NCBI GenBank assembly: GCA_035610365.1
Contig: CM069432.1
Coordinates: 264,241,177 to 264,305,176 of the forward strand
DNA length: 64,000 nt
DNA from: Aquatica leii
Lineage: Eukaryota; Arthropoda; Insecta; Coleoptera; Lampyridae
Reading direction: 5' to 3'
Shown here: positions 33,400 to 46,380 of the stretch, piece by piece
Numbering within the stretch: position 1 is the first letter of the stretch
How the letters are laid out: each line of letters opens with the position of its first letter
Program-made: the position numbers and the translations under genes
The notes under the pieces: model-generated
Told to the model about the DNA's origin: nothing
Database searches by the model: none
Seen by the model: the letters and a program-made list of their open reading frames with translations, nothing else

Positions 33400-35640
33400 A
33401 TTAGGGCTGTGTTGGTAACGCTTAGCTTTTCTTTTCCAAGTGATGTACGGTAATAAACACAAGGCAAGCAACAAAATCTCAAAACATCAAACTTTATTGG
33501 ACAAAAAATATTTTCAAGGGAAAAAGTCACCTTCGCACAGCTCAAATAATAATATTGCGCTCACAAGCTTGTTATGCGAGGAAAGGTCGAAAAATTGTGA
33601 TTTTCTGCTGGCTTAGATACGTTTGAAAGCATTCGGATAAATGTAAAATTTTCTCTAGACGCAATCAATTTTAGAGCCAAAGTAGAACTTTTAGAAAATT
33701 ACCCAGACTTTGATTGAATACGCTTAGATTAAATAAATCATTCAATGATTAAATAAACAATTTGACAATTGCTTCAACACACTCTAACTAGTTGATGCGC
33801 ATTTTAAAAAAAAACTAAATAATTACTGGATTTTACCCGAGTTTTATGGCGGTTCACAGTTCTACAGCTTCTAAGATTATGACACAATTCGAGCTATGTT
33901 GCCACATCCTTTCAGACGTAAAAGTTTGTAACCTGCGTTTGGGATTTCAGCAGTAATCTTTTTATGTCAGACCCCGTAAATAGATTCAGCTGGCTGAATT
34001 TTCTGTTTTTTTTTGTTTTTGGTACGTTTAATTAGTTCAATATTAGCATCGAAAACGTTTTGCTCGTTATTTTATTGCGTGTGATTTAAGTTATTGGTAT
34101 TTCAAGTTGTTTTACAATCATTACTGGTATTTTTTTTGAATGCATAAAGTCCCGTGGTTTCGATTTTGATTTAGTATTTTACTTGTTTATCTCAGTAAAA
34201 TAACAATGCTAGATAATTTACGACTTCCTTTTGGAATGTAAGCTGATCCATTTTTCTTGGTATCTATACTTTGTTTAGGTTGCGTTCTTTTATAAAGCGC
34301 GATTACGAACCACCTGCAATTAAGCAAACGAAGCGTTTTTGGTGAGAAATATTCCTGTCGTAGGTCTACGTGATAGAATTCACGTCGCCAATTATAGTTT
34401 TCATCTTTGTTAATTAAGTTCATTTAATGTTCTATCTTTTACAAGGATTTTACGGCGCAAGTTCATGAAATTAAGTGGGAATACGAAGTTTTAAAAGTGG
34501 TAAAGTTTGTTTTTGGGGAGGAATCGTTGGTCGCAATTAAGAAGTACCGGGTACTGAGATGTAGTTGAGTGGTTAGGGTATTTTTACCCTATCGTTATGT
34601 ATTACCGCGGAAGTTAGTTGGAACCGTGAAAATTAAGTGTGGTGATGGAAAAGTTTGATTTTCCAAATTTCGTAATTTACGGTTTAAATAGACTTCATGG
34701 TTTCCAAAAATAAACAATCACGTTCGAGGGATTTAATGTCGAGGTGTTGTGTGGAAAAATGCTATTTTCGCCGTTGTGCGGCTTTAAATTATATTGTGAA
34801 ATAAATCTTCCGCCGGTATTCTATTGTTTGGGGGTCCTACCGAGCTTGTATCCAACTACGGTACACCTGGAGCGACCGGAGTTCAATCTAATTACGTAGC
34901 TTCTGGAAACGCTGTGCCGACAGTTCATCTAAGTAAAGGTATTTATCGATTTTGTGTATTACCGTGTAGTGAACCGCGATTGATATGAAGTAAAAACTTT
35001 GAATTTGAGCCGATTGAATTACGACTAACGTTATTTCAAGTAACACTTAAAGGTGTTTGCGTGGAGTTCGATTTAATTAATTTTGTTTTGTGTGTATGTA
35101 AAAGTAAATCTTATTCATGCATAAAAGATAATGTAACGATTTGTAAACTATAATTTGTTTGATCGTTTAGTTCGAAGTAAAGTTTCGGACGTATATTTTA
35201 TAACTTGTGTATTTTTAGTTTAATTGAATTGTTTATTATTTATGCGGTCAAGGCCTTGAAGTTTATTTTTATTATGTTTTATTTGAAAAAGACGAGTTAA
35301 CGCTGTTTTTTTTTGTATTATTTTTCTTTTATATATTAATTTTGTATTCAGATTGTTTTTTTTTGTTTTGTCTTACTTATTTTGATTTCATTTCTTTTAA
35401 TCAAAGTTGTTTAATATTCATTATTACTTATTTTTATTCAATCAATAAATGTTAAATTGTTAAACTGTAAAGAGCTTTTATTCATTCAGCTGCTGCGTAC
35501 GTAATTTTTGTTTTTAAGTGTATTTCAGAATAGTTACAACTCAAGGTAAGTTCCGGGGTTGTAACCAACCAGATGAGCTTTCGGGTTATCAGGGGTCCGG
35601 AAGCTACGATCATCGTGACCTTGGTTGGCGCCCTAACCGA
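33400..35640 (+). repeat. Possible long LTR/leader ending in a primer-binding site
   Basis: TTGGCGCCCTAACC at about 35626 resembles a tRNA-Lys primer-binding site. The preceding TTTCAGAATAGTTACAACTC and AATAAATG near 35445 resemble the 3' ends of the LTR-like repeats near 43.3 and 50.9 kb. The left boundary is unclear. No coding sequence is supported here; the small frame 34187-34423 has no recognised homologue. Confidence 0.3.
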
Positions 35641-37110
35641 TTTTTGATTCTTTTACCGTTTTAGTTCGATTTTATGTCGATCTCGTTTCCAATTTATCAC
35701 GGAATTTTAAAATATAACCCACCCTTTCTCCATTGAGCTAGTGGCACAACATCATTTATGTTACCTCATTTCAGGCAGTGACTTTGTTTCAACTTTGGCA
35801 TGTAACAAGTTGCAAAGTGAAGATTTCACCTTTAGAAATGTGCATCCACAGTTTAAAAATTGAATTTTTTTTCAACAGTTTCTCGCGTTCGCGATTCCTT
35901 GTCATATCTAAAGAAAACTTACAGTAGATTGGACTCTTAATAAAAACATTTCGCGACACGAAATAATCGACATGCCTTTTTATTAAATTCTCTTTTTTTT
36001 ACCGATCCTACAATTTTTTCTCATATTAATATTAAACAAATGCGCTACTGACTATAAAAAAGCATTAAAGAGATAAACTTTACTTTAACATGAATCTTTT
36101 CTCTAGTCTTAACAGATTTATAACGCTAATAATCTTTACAATTGCTTGACTGTTGATACAATTTCAACATTCAAAATTTACTCAAATTTTATTTTACATA
36201 CTTTTGTCCTATGTTGATAACTTTACAGTGAAATCGTTTATGAATTAAATTAGTAATTACTGATAGTTTTTATTATAAAACTATATAACTCAGGTTTATT
36301 AAATTATTCCGTTACGCATTTTAAAATTTGAACATAAATTATCGGTTTAGTAGAACGTGTGTGTTTCGGCGGCTAAAGGTAGCTTTGACGGTGTCGTAAT
36401 ATTACACCAGCATCGAAACCGCCACAATTTTTGTATCGAAATCATTTGTTTAATCACTTAAAATTACCAATAAACTATTACCCTAAAACGGCGCAAGATA
36501 GAAGAAAGTTGCACATAAACATTTTTATAGAGGACAAAATTTATGTAGTCGTTTAAATGAATAAATTTATAATGAATATACCTCTGAATTGTTGTATGTT
36601 TTTGGTATTTGTATTTGTCGGATGGTGCCCAAAAATTTGTTTTGATACATAACATAACATCATTTAGGGAACCCATGATTATTAGTGACAAACTTCAAAT
36701 TATAGGATCATTTAATGATTATTCAACAGATAATTGCCACAAGGTCAATTTTTTTTTAATAATTAGGAAGACGCACGTTCACAACAAAAGCACAAATCTT
36801 AGCTCTAAAAGAATTGTTACGTGCAAAAGATGTTATTAAAGAAATGCCTCTAAGTGTTTAAAACAAGAAGGAAAACAATATGCAACTTACCATAAACGAT
36901 GTTATTGCTCGGTACTCAATGGAGACGGGTGTGAGTTAAATAAAAAAATTGATTGAAATTTGTGACTAATTGGATATCTCAAAAAACGTAAAATAAAATA
37001 AGATTTAACAATAATATTTGTGGAGGCTATTTTCGTTAATTTTGTTTATTACAGTTAATTCGATTATCGTGTCAAATTTAATCAAAAAGACTTTCGTCTT
37101 TATATCATTG
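35641..37110. other. AT-rich DNA without a supported gene
   Basis: Only short chance frames are seen. A small hairpin-like GC island lies at 36360-36425. Confidence 0.5.
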
Positions 37111-37361
37111 TAACGATTTTTTAATTCATTTATTTACAAACAAATATTTACACGATTAGAACTACACGTAACTAATTAAATCTAACAGTATTTAAGAAAA
37201 ACACATACATTCATTTATGTATTACTATCACCAGGTCCGCAGTGTTTAATTTGATCTAAAACTGATACTAGTTTATGTTAACAACACGTACGCGACGTAT
37301 TTATGTTTCACTAGCACGACCACTTGATTTATTTATCTTAGCACACACGTTAATCACTTAT

Positions 37362-37700
37362 TTATTTAAATCGTAAAAAATCTTTTTCTCGATTCAATCG
37401 CATCGTAGTTAAACACCCAGACTTTTTAGGCTTAGTCGTAGTCTCTTCATTACAGTCAAAACAAGAAGTAAAACGTTTGCCATATCGTCGTTTGCAAACC
37501 CAAGCAAACTGACGTTTTGCAACTGAGTGACATTTACCACTCTGATGATACAAATTTCAATGTCTTGCAAAATGTCAGTTTGTTTGGGTTCACAAACGAC
37601 AATACGACAAAGGCCAAGTTCTACTTCTTGTTTTGGCTTTCAAAGAGAGACTAAGACCAACCCTAAAAAGTCTGGGTGTTTAACTACGACACGATTTAAG
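37362..37700. repeat. Inverted duplication with matching coding potential
   Basis: AAACACCCAGACTTTTTAGG at about 37410 and its complement CCTAAAAAGTCTGGGTGTTT at about 37662 bound arms of about 130 bp around a 40-60 bp centre. Both arms, read outward, encode related peptides ending PKKSGCLTT. This is a local fold-back rearrangement of one gypsy segment. Confidence 0.65.
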
Positions 37701-37768
37701 CGGAAAGTTCTTTATAATCATAAACAAGATAACCGCAATAGCTTAAGATTTTATAGAGTAGTCCGTTT

Positions 37769-39045
37769 TCAACTTAGTTGAATAGCGCGAATGTAGGCTG
37801 CTCGGAAATTTTTATTTAGGCGTGCCATCGCCACACTTTCAGTCCTTGCAGGCAAAGTCACGTTTTCACTGAATAAGACTCGCACGGCTGCCTTCTCTGA
37901 CGAATGAAAAGGAATTTCTTCACTGTCGATCTTTAGGACATCGTTCTTCATATCCAAATTTTTGTTTTCCCATAACATGCCAAGACAAATGATGGTCTTC
38001 GTCGCTGCCGTGTTAACCAGTAACTAAACACTTTGTTCTTTAATCTTGCCATTCAGATAAATGCTATGCAAGTGCCCTTTAAGGGATACATGACTAGATG
38101 AGATGAACCTTTGTCTCTTTTGGTCAACTCGTTCCAAACATTCAAGCGCTTTTCTTGTTTTCTTCTTAAGTTTAGTACGATGGTGTCGTATGTGGCCTAT
38201 TTCACCACAGTTCAAAATCGTTGTTTTGGAGCGCATCCACAAAGGTTTGAATAGCCAATTGCTCTAGAGAGGTATCTGGTGATGTAAGATACGCAAGCCT
38301 TGTCAGTCTGGCGATGTCAGGCTCAAACTCTTGAAGACTCTCTGCAGTTTTCAGAACCCGACTCTTTTGTTGGGCTTGGCACACCTGTTGAAGAAGAGCA
38401 TCTCCATATCTCATTTTTAAACGTGAAATTAAAAATTTGTAATTTTTTTAGAAGGGGCCAGAAACAGTGAGCAAAATTCTAAGCGCTTATCCACGTAAAG
38501 CCACAAAGACGTTATTTTCTGCTTGTTGTTCTAACCATTAGCCGTAAGTGCAGCTTCAAACTGTTTGTAGTACGTTGACCAAGGAGTTTTTCCATCATAA
38601 TTTAGGGGTAGAGTCGTAAACGCTTGTGACACTTCTTTCAGCGTGACAATTCATTTGGTTCAATGTTTTTTAACCAATTCATTCTGTTTTCTAATTTGTC
38701 TTCTATTGCTTCTATTTTGTTTTCTGAAACTTCGCATATTTCTTCTCTTAAATTTAACATATCTGCTTGAGTTTCCTTTTGAACAATTTTAATTTGGTTT
38801 CCTACACTAATTTGTATTTGTTTCTTAGTAGTCTTTATTTGGTTTTCAGTGCTCGTTAAGATTCTTTAAGATTCTTAAAATTTTCCTCGATTTTCTGAGA
38901 ATGTTCAAACAGTTTTCTTTCCATTTTTCTAGAATTTGCTTCCATTTTCTGAGAATTATTGAACAGGTTTTTCTCCATATTTTTATTCATCAATTCTGGA
39001 CTATTTTTTATTTATTTAAAAAATTCGATTATTGTTGCATCCATT
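37769..39045 (-). pseudogene. gypsy gag relic
   Basis: On the minus strand, a start at MDATIIEFF (about 39045) leads into a heptad-rich stretch (SQKMEANSRKMERKL) and then LPLNYDGKTPWSTYYKQFEA (about 38620-38560), the typical insect gypsy gag core. Next come QEFEPDIARLTRLAY, SPDTSLEQLAIQTFVDAL and the knuckle-like NCGEIGHIRHH. Several stops and frame changes interrupt it (for example TAG at about 38540). Confidence 0.65.
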
Positions 39046-39647
39046 TTGGTTTGATAACCAGGTTTAGATCGCGTCAATGTTGTAACTAAAGTTGAGAACG
39101 TTTTACACACTTTCTTAATAGGTTTCATCAGGGCATGAAAGAAATCGAAGATTTCAAGCCAGCAACCAAAAACTAACAAAAAGCTCCTAATGAATTTGGA
39201 AATTAATTTGTAAACTAAACCAAATTCTATACTCTTAAAAAGTTAAGATAAAAACCTATGAACTTGAAGAAACAAATGAAAATCTAAGAAAAAACTACTA
39301 CAGAGTTAGGTAGTCAACTTGTGAAGGAAGTCAGATTCAAATTGCGTAGGTGGCTAGATCCAGAAATAACGCAGCGTCAACATCCGAACAATTAAGCAAA
39401 CGTGATTACATGCTTATGGCACTGTTATTATTATTAGTAGCTGTTGGTATAACCTATTTTATTGGCAAGTATATACAGAACTGGATGAGGGAATTGGCAA
39501 GGGAAGAGTTCAATCTTCACGAAAAAGCATTATCAACATCAAAGGAACCTCATCATAGGTCATAAAAACTGTAGGCACTACACGTACAACAGTCCAAATT
39601 AAAAACTGGCAAGGCGAACATAAATTCAAATAGTAAGATCTAATTTC

Positions 39648-41115
39648 AACATCCTTTGCGACGGAATTTTAGGAAAAGACTTTTTAGCTAAATATCAGTG
39701 TGTCATCAATTATAAAAATTGGACCATAACCATTGAAGAAGAAGACTCGTCGTACCAGCCAGAAGTGAGGTAATTCATATTTTGAACAACTTCATTTCAT
39801 CTACTAAAACAGGACCTAGTCACTTCACCGACTTTAGGTTATCCCAGAAAAATGAAAAGTTTGTTTTGGATACCGATGTAAGTAATCTGGCCATAGGTGC
39901 AGTCCTTTCACGAGTGCAAGATATATAAGAAAAATTGTTTTGGTAAAATTTTGTCCAGGTCAGAAAGGGTTTATTGAGTCACTAGAAGAAAACTGTTAGC
40001 AGTAGTCAAGACCATAGAACACTTTTACAAATACTTTTATGAACGAAAATTTTAATAAGGACAGATCACACCGCTTTAAAATGACTATTGAAGTTCCGTA
40101 ATCCGGAAGGAAGGTAGCAAGATGGATTGAGAGAGTGCAGAAGTATGACTATGACACAGAACACCGTGCCGGAAGCAGTCATCGGAACGTTGATGCCTTG
40201 TCCAGAAGATCGTGTTCGGCAAACTGCAGCCATTGTTTGCGGCTTGAAGAAAAGGTCGAATGCCTCCAGAGAACTGCTATAGTTGATGACGAGTGGAAAC
40301 CTGAGCAGTTGCGTCGCAAACATAAAAACGATCCCAAAATAAGACTACTCCTGAAATGGAAAGAAAACGGTCGACGACCAACCTCGGAAGAAGTGATTGT
40401 TTTGGGCAGAAACATCAAAACGTACTAGGCGCAGTGGGGCTCTTTGAGAGTGGAAGACGGTCATGTTAAGCGATCCCTAGAGAGTGTCAAGGACACGGAA
40501 AACAATGCAATTGGTAGTGCCAAAGAGCTGGCCGTCAAAAGTGTTGAAGCATCTGCATGAGGACGAAAAAAAGACATTGCGGAAAGTCCGAGAAAGATTC
40601 TAGTGGGGGAACGGCAAAGAATGGTGCCGTAAGAAGTGCACGGTCTGCGCATTAAGATATGGTTCAGCAAATGCGATCTCCAATTTGAACAAAAAGAAAG
40701 TTGCTGGTGACAAGACAAAGAGGCTAGGCAAAAAAACACACAAATTGACAGTAACAGAAGGAAGACCAGATATGACGTCAAGGCACAAAATTGTGGGTAT
40801 CAACCTGGCAACAAGGTGTGGTTGTATAATCCTCAAAGAAGACGTGGTTTGTTGCCACAGCTGCAGAGGCAATGGGAGGGCACTTATGAAACCCGGCAGC
40901 GTATTAGTGACATCATATATCGCATCCAAAAACCACGCAGGGGTAAGTTAAAAGTGGTAAACATTGATCGTCTAGCCCCGTTTGCTGGCAATGACAACAT
41001 TACCCAAGTTCAGGTCTTGGATATTCTAAGTCGCGATTACAAGCGAGAAACAACAAAACTTGTTCTAAACTCGAAAAAATTACGCTATTGCAGATTAAGT
41101 GAGAAAGAATCTTGA
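39648..41115 (+). pseudogene. gypsy pol relic (protease end, RNase H, integrase tail)
   Basis: Plus-strand frames show the end of a retropepsin (CDGILGKDFLAKYQCVI, about 39658). They next show RNase H (KFVLDTDVSNLAIGAVLS, about 39850; YDYDTEHRAGSSHRNVDALS, about 40140) and then the integrase tail (GNKVWLYNPQRRRGLLPQLQ, about 40810; IQKPRRGKLKVVNIDRLAPF, about 40920). Most of the RT and the integrase catalytic core are missing, and stops are frequent. The order matches Ty3/gypsy pol. It is non-functional. Confidence 0.8.
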
Positions 41116-41838
41116 CATGTCCAGAGGGGTTGCAGTCGTATTAAAAAAAAAGTCTAGACGGCTAGATAAATTACGAGGATAGCAACCGGCGCCGGCGGTC
41201 AAAAACTACGTAATGACCGACGCTTCGTTTTCTATCTGGTCACCAAGTAGTACACACATAAAAAACCTTTATACAAAAATCTGTGGCAAGCATTACGGAA
41301 TCTCAAGAGAGAAATGGAGTTCCACAATATTAAGAAATTCGCACTACCCAAGCTTGGTTATGGCTTAGACCAACTGAATTGGAGGACAGTTCAAAATATG
41401 TTGGAGGTCGTCTTCCGAGGAACTGACGTTCAAGTGTTGGTTTGCAGTTACCAACCAAGTAGAGTATCAGTGCAGGAAAAGTTCATTGACTGCTAGTTTT
41501 ATGCTCAAGGAGAGAGCTGCCGCTATCTGCACGATCTTTTTTACCGGTGTCACATCCAGTTTCCCGTTCTGGGACAGAACAGTCTTAAGAGGGGGGCAAT
41601 AACTGATGGTCGTTGAGCATTCTGGAGACAGATAACAAAAACATATAAAAACCATTCAAAGGAAGCTTTGTCGGTTTAAAATAAATAAAATGTTTAACGT
41701 GTGTTTTAAAATAAATAATTGTTGTACATGCTTTTAATATAAACAAATATCGGTTTAGGTAAAAAGAAGTTATGCGCGGACATTATTTTTCGATTGATTG
41801 TAATACATAAATTAGCGTGTTTTTTTTTTAAATATCGT
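41116..41838. other. Tail of the gypsy relic
   Basis: A small frame at 41314-41496 (MEFHNIKKFALPKLGYGLDQ) has no recognised family. The rest is AT-rich LTR-like DNA. Confidence 0.35.
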
Positions 41839-42399
41839 TAGATTTAATTAGTTACGTGTAATTATTTGTTTATAAATAAATTAGTTTAAAATTCGTTACA
41901 TTATAGTACCAGTTCCAAACAAAGAAATGACAGGAACAAAACCAATTGAAGTCTATCGATTCATGCAAGAACAGGATTTCTTGCTTTGATAATGAACATA
42001 ACATTCATGGTCTACCCTACTGTACTGTGCAAGAACAGATTAAATCCAGGACTTTAACAGTTCTTGCTCAGTACGATACGGAATCTTTCTGACGGCGCTT
42101 CTCACATTGTGATGTTGTTTTCCTTGCAAATATTGTGTGTCTGTGCAAGTGTAAGAATCTCTTACAAAAATTTTATATAAAGAATCTCTCAAAATGAACG
42201 ATAAATTTACTTCGGCAAATAATTTTGTTTTATTGTACTAGAAGAGTGATATAGGTACATAGCTAAAATGTAGCATATTGGTTAAAGAATCAATATTTTT
42301 AGATGTATTCATTACACTGAAGTTAGATTTTTACTTTCGACGCCCTCTAACGAGTTTCGTTTTTACTTCACTACCTGTCAAGACGTTAAACCGTCCATT

Positions 42400-43440
42400 A
42401 CTTAGAATCGTGCTTGTGATGTTTAAATTAATTTTTTAACGTCATCGGCGTGTGTTGAAGCTATGATATAAAACTACAACGCGTTTCTATTAGTTTATTC
42501 ATCACAGGGTAAGCTTTTACTATTAGTTTTTAATAATTTCCCTGTTAATTCGTTAACACGATTCGACACGTGTTAGTCCACATGTGTTTCGTGTATTCTC
42601 CATCAATGAAAAGCTACTATGGACCAAATACCGTAATGGAAATATTAGTCTTGAGGAAGAAATTTTCTCCGAGGTACTGTTCCTTACGAGTCAATATACT
42701 ACGATATCACCTTTTTTAATGTGTGCGTTCGATAACCGGGTTTTTATTTCTAATACCGTTTAGTATTAATTAATAGTGTTGTAGATTTTTGCTTTCGTGA
42801 GTCATTGTGCTGGCACGATTTGCTCTGTTCATTAACATTCCAAATCGACTCAACGAAGAAAACGTTTTCTTCGGGCAAGTACTGGATTGTGCGTAAGTCT
42901 TATTTAATTACATTTGCGTTGTTATAAAGGTATCTCACAAAAATTTTGCTTATTATTCTAACTTACGTAATTACAATAATTCCTTCTATACCATGTAGGT
43001 ATTTTCATTAATTATGTTTGTGTGTCGCATGCTGTTAACCATGGAATACTTGTCATTATAAAATTATTTTTCTCTATAAACATCCTATGTGTAATTTAAG
43101 CTTATATATTGTGTGTTGCCGTTACTTCCGGCGTTTATATAACCTTCGTTGAATAATTTACTATAAATTCTTGTGTTCGTTGTTAATAATTGACAATATT
43201 AAATTAAAGTTGTACATATCTATCTTCCTTTCATTTTTTGGTGCGTTGAGGATTACGAACCTGATTTTGTTGTAAGCTTGGACCTTCTGTATTGATCGAA
43301 ACAGGAGTTTTTACTTAGTAAGATCTGGCGCCCATTAAATTCTATTTACTTAAACCTCCCCTATCTCCGACTAGTGCGAATTAGCCGAGCAGGGTTTGTA
43401 ACACCTATAAGCTTGTAGCAAAGAATAATACAATTTTGGA
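42400..43440 (+). repeat. LTR-like repeat, copy 1
   Basis: Ordered landmarks shared with copies 2 and 3: a donor-like CACAGGGTAAGC (about 42505), GTGCGTAAGTC (about 42890), GATTACGAACCT, CTGGCGCCCATTA (primer-binding-like, about 43326), and a TCTCCGACTAGTGCGAATTA GCCGAGCAGG stretch followed by TTGTAAC. There is no coding sequence. It may be a solo LTR with leader. Confidence 0.5.
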
Positions 43441-44485
43441 ACCAGTGCCATTGCCTAATATTGAGAAAAAGTTGTATTTCGGACCAAGATAACTTAAAAA
43501 GAACAAGTTCGGGCACTTGATGACACCAGCAAAAGACCATGTACCTCAGTGTGATCAATAGTTTTACAACCGCATCGAGAATACTACTGTACAAAGAACC
43601 TGATGTTGACAGTTTATCGACAGAATTTAGTAGCGATTAATAAAACAAAATATGCCATAGATGCTGTTTTCTCAACTTCAACATATACTGCTTCATAATG
43701 TATTAAATTAATAAAGAGCTTGACTGATTTAGTATTTCTTTTCAATAGTAATTGAAATTTATTTAACCAAAAACACCTCAAAACTGTGCAGTAACCAGTT
43801 AAAGTTCAAATCGTAATTATAAACAAAGACAAAAATTTGTACCGTTTTACAAAGACCCGTACGAAGTAGTAAATACAGAAGGAGCTAACTGTATGATAAA
43901 AAACAAAACCAGAAATAAAACAAAATTTGTGCATACATTTTTTTATATATATTTTTCAAATAGAATGTTACCGATATTACTATATTTTACAAACAGTGGA
44001 AGTTAATAAACTTTTAGTAAAGTGAGGTATAAACTGTAAGTGAGAAACAATAAGTGAAATGTGAAATAAAAACTAAGTGAAGTGCACTCCAAATGATGGA
44101 ACCGCATAGTTTTTTCAACTTTTGTAACTTGCATTACATTTTCATATTATCACTATTACTTAATAATCCACTGATACAATTGTATTATGTAAATGTATCT
44201 TTATTAATATTATGTTTTAATGTAGAATTATTATCATTAATAGCATAGGAGCAGCCACGGGTGCAACGAACAGTTGTGTGCAATAGTGATGATTGAGCAA
44301 CGTTGGCAATTTCAATAAGTATAAATAGAATAAATAGATTAACAATAGGAGATAGTTAAATAATGAAAAGGTAATTAGTTGTCAGTTAATGTAGTGGTAA
44401 TTATACTAAGAAGTAAAAGGTAATTAAAATAAAATGCAATAATTTTCCACCCTACAACAATTAACGTAGTTGGCGTTACAGTTTC
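43441..44485. other. AT-rich DNA
   Basis: Nothing is supported beyond chance frames. Confidence 0.5.
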
Positions 44486-44489
44486 TTTA

Positions 44490-44760
44490 CAGTAGAATTA
44501 AAAATCTGATCTAACATTTCTGATTGTATTAACAGATGCTATAACCGATGCCAACAACTGTTTTTCATTTTCAAAAGTTGCATTATACACTTGGTTTTTT
44601 ACATAACCCCGGGAGGAAAAAATCCAACGGACTCAAATCCTATAATCGGGCTGGCCAAGCAACTTCACTGTGAGTTTCAATCTTTTTCTCAGGAAACCTC
44701 TGCGACAAATACTCCCGTACATGTTAACACACTTTAAATTCTTATAATGACAACAAATAC
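44490..44760 (-). pseudogene. mariner-like (IS630-group) transposase C-terminal relic
   Basis: In alternating minus-strand frames the sequence reads YLSQRFPEKKIETHSEV, then AWPARL*DLSPLDFFLPGLC, then KMKN and a VNTIRN-like end. The PARS.DL.PLDFF block is characteristic of insect mariner-like transposases, where the last acidic residue lies. There are several stops and frameshifts. Confidence 0.6.
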
Positions 44761-46380
44761 AACTCCAAAATACGCTACGTTTTCAACAATAATATGACAG
44801 ATGAAATAGAATTCTAGCACGCCTACTAGATTAAAGATAAAAAAAGTATTAAAGCTCATTTTTTCCCTATTTTTAGCTTTAGAACCAAAATACATCGTTA
44901 AATGTTTAATAAAAAAGTTCTACCAAATACAAGGTGTTTCTTTTTTGTGGCCTTATAAAAAAATTAAAGTTGATAACGTTTCTTGGAGATGAAACGTGGA
45001 ATAATTGAAAATTTAAAAACCCCATTTTATATAGTTTAAAAAGTGGCAAAATTTTAAAAAATTAATTTTTTTAGGAAATTCAAAAAACGATTAACCATAA
45101 ATGTAGACATACTTTAAATAACCCAACTTTGTCCTAATTTAAGTCACCCGGTATATTTTACCGTTTGCATTCTCATCTTGGACTCGGTGTATACATTTTT
45201 GAAGTAACAACAATAATTCATAGTTTTTTTTAATTTTTATATTATCACAATAATGACTACTTTTTTCCACATTGCTTTGTAAGTATATTTTGTTGATTGA
45301 TTTTTGTTTAAGATTTATAGCAGTGTTGGTTTTAACAATATCGTTAACATTTGAATTTTTTTCTTCCATAATAACTTTATTATTTTTCTTAGGTAATTTA
45401 CATACGAGCAGTTTTACATAAATAAAATTAAGTTGTTTAAGCAAACCTCCTTCCGCTAGGTGTAAGAAAAACAATTTTTTTTTTATCAACAAATCTTAAT
45501 TTATAAAAAGAATGTTTTAATTGTCACGATTTGTAATGTAAATTAAATTGCAATTGTTCTTGCAAAACAAATAACATATTTATACTTTGTAGTTAACCCA
45601 AGCGTTAAACAAAATACTAATTTTACGTAGTACGTACATACGTTTATTAACTTACATAAAAACGCAATTGCCACAAAATTAATGTAAAATAAATAATCAC
45701 ACATCTAACAAACAACAGAAACGACTGACATTCAAAATAATTCAAGTGTAAAATTTACGCAAATTGGAAAATTCCATGCATTGCGTGACGACATCTCCGT
45801 TATCTGTAATAATGCAATTGCTATAAATCATAGATGCATTTTTAAATTTAAAATGATGTTATTAATCATAGTATGGCTAACACTAACTATATTGCGGTTG
45901 CTATTGCCCGCCACCGACAGTAGTAAATAGCATGGAACTCGCCACTGCTTTAGCTGCTGGACCTGTCAGCGCAACTCCTGTACCCAAAAATCGTGGCGCA
46001 AACCAAAAAAACGTTTTTAGTTTTTAAACGTAAATCAGCGGTTCTCGACCTCGTTTAGTAATTCCAAAAACAAACTGTCTTAATTGGAACGCCCCGGACA
46101 ATCTAAGGTAGGGCAAAGCCGGATTGTATTGTTCCAATTTTACATATGTTAAAACTTACGTAAGTGGGCGAAACGTTGGCAACTTCGGTTACAACAACAA
46201 TGACACGGTCCAAACCCGGAAGACCATCTAATGTTAGTATAGATTCCGGCCGTGGAAGCCTTCGCTATTATAAAAAGTTGGTAGGTTAAAATTTTTCGAG
46301 TATAAAAATTGTCCTCGACACGCCCACCTTTCGTTGGCGCTGTCAAATTCTATAAACGCATTTTATTCACTTTCCGGTAA
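44761..46380. other. AT-rich DNA with short relics
   Basis: An ACCCGGTATATTTTA motif (about 45147) and ACAAGGTGTTTCTTTTTTGTGG (about 44930) look like mariner-type ends. A 117-codon minus frame (45492-45139) has no recognised family. About 45931-46020 contains an open MELATALAAGPVSATPVPKN reading of unknown origin. Confidence 0.4.
46084..46143. repeat. Imperfect hairpin
   Basis: AATTGGAAC at the left pairs with GTTCCAATT at the right. Inside are CGGACAATCT and AGCCGGATTGT. It is possibly the end of a small foldback element. Confidence 0.4.

Larger units (their letters stand above)
37110..41903. mobile_element. Scrambled gypsy-type LTR element between inverted ends
   Basis: The left end TGTAACGATTTTTTAATTCA... 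and right end ...TTAGTTTAAAATTCGTTACA are inverted relative to each other over roughly 60-250 bp. They share ACGTAACTAATTAAATCTAAC and a CACACGTTAA block further in. Between them, gag relics (39045-37769) are on the minus strand and pol relics (39650-41115) on the plus strand. An intact gypsy has both in one direction with direct LTRs, so this is a rearranged, dead composite. Confidence 0.6.

Noticed and set aside
34550..34630. tRNA-like stretch (TAGTTGAGTGGTTAGGG)
   Set aside because: It has an A-box resemblance but no B box and no cloverleaf pairing.
36386..36410. TAATATTAC nonanucleotide in a small hairpin, as in rolling-circle origins of single-stranded DNA viruses
   Set aside because: The motif overlaps the stem and does not sit in the loop, the stem is only 5 bp, and no Rep-like coding sequence is nearby; likely chance in AT-rich DNA.
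39350..39565. Small single-pass membrane protein (LMALLLLLVAVGITYFIGKY)
   Set aside because: It opens with GTG, has no ATG upstream of the hydrophobic segment and lies at the gag/pol rearrangement point; probably a chance or env-like scrap.
46149..46346. 65-codon minus frame as a gene
   Set aside because: Short, no motif, and positioned between an imperfect hairpin and an LTR-like repeat.
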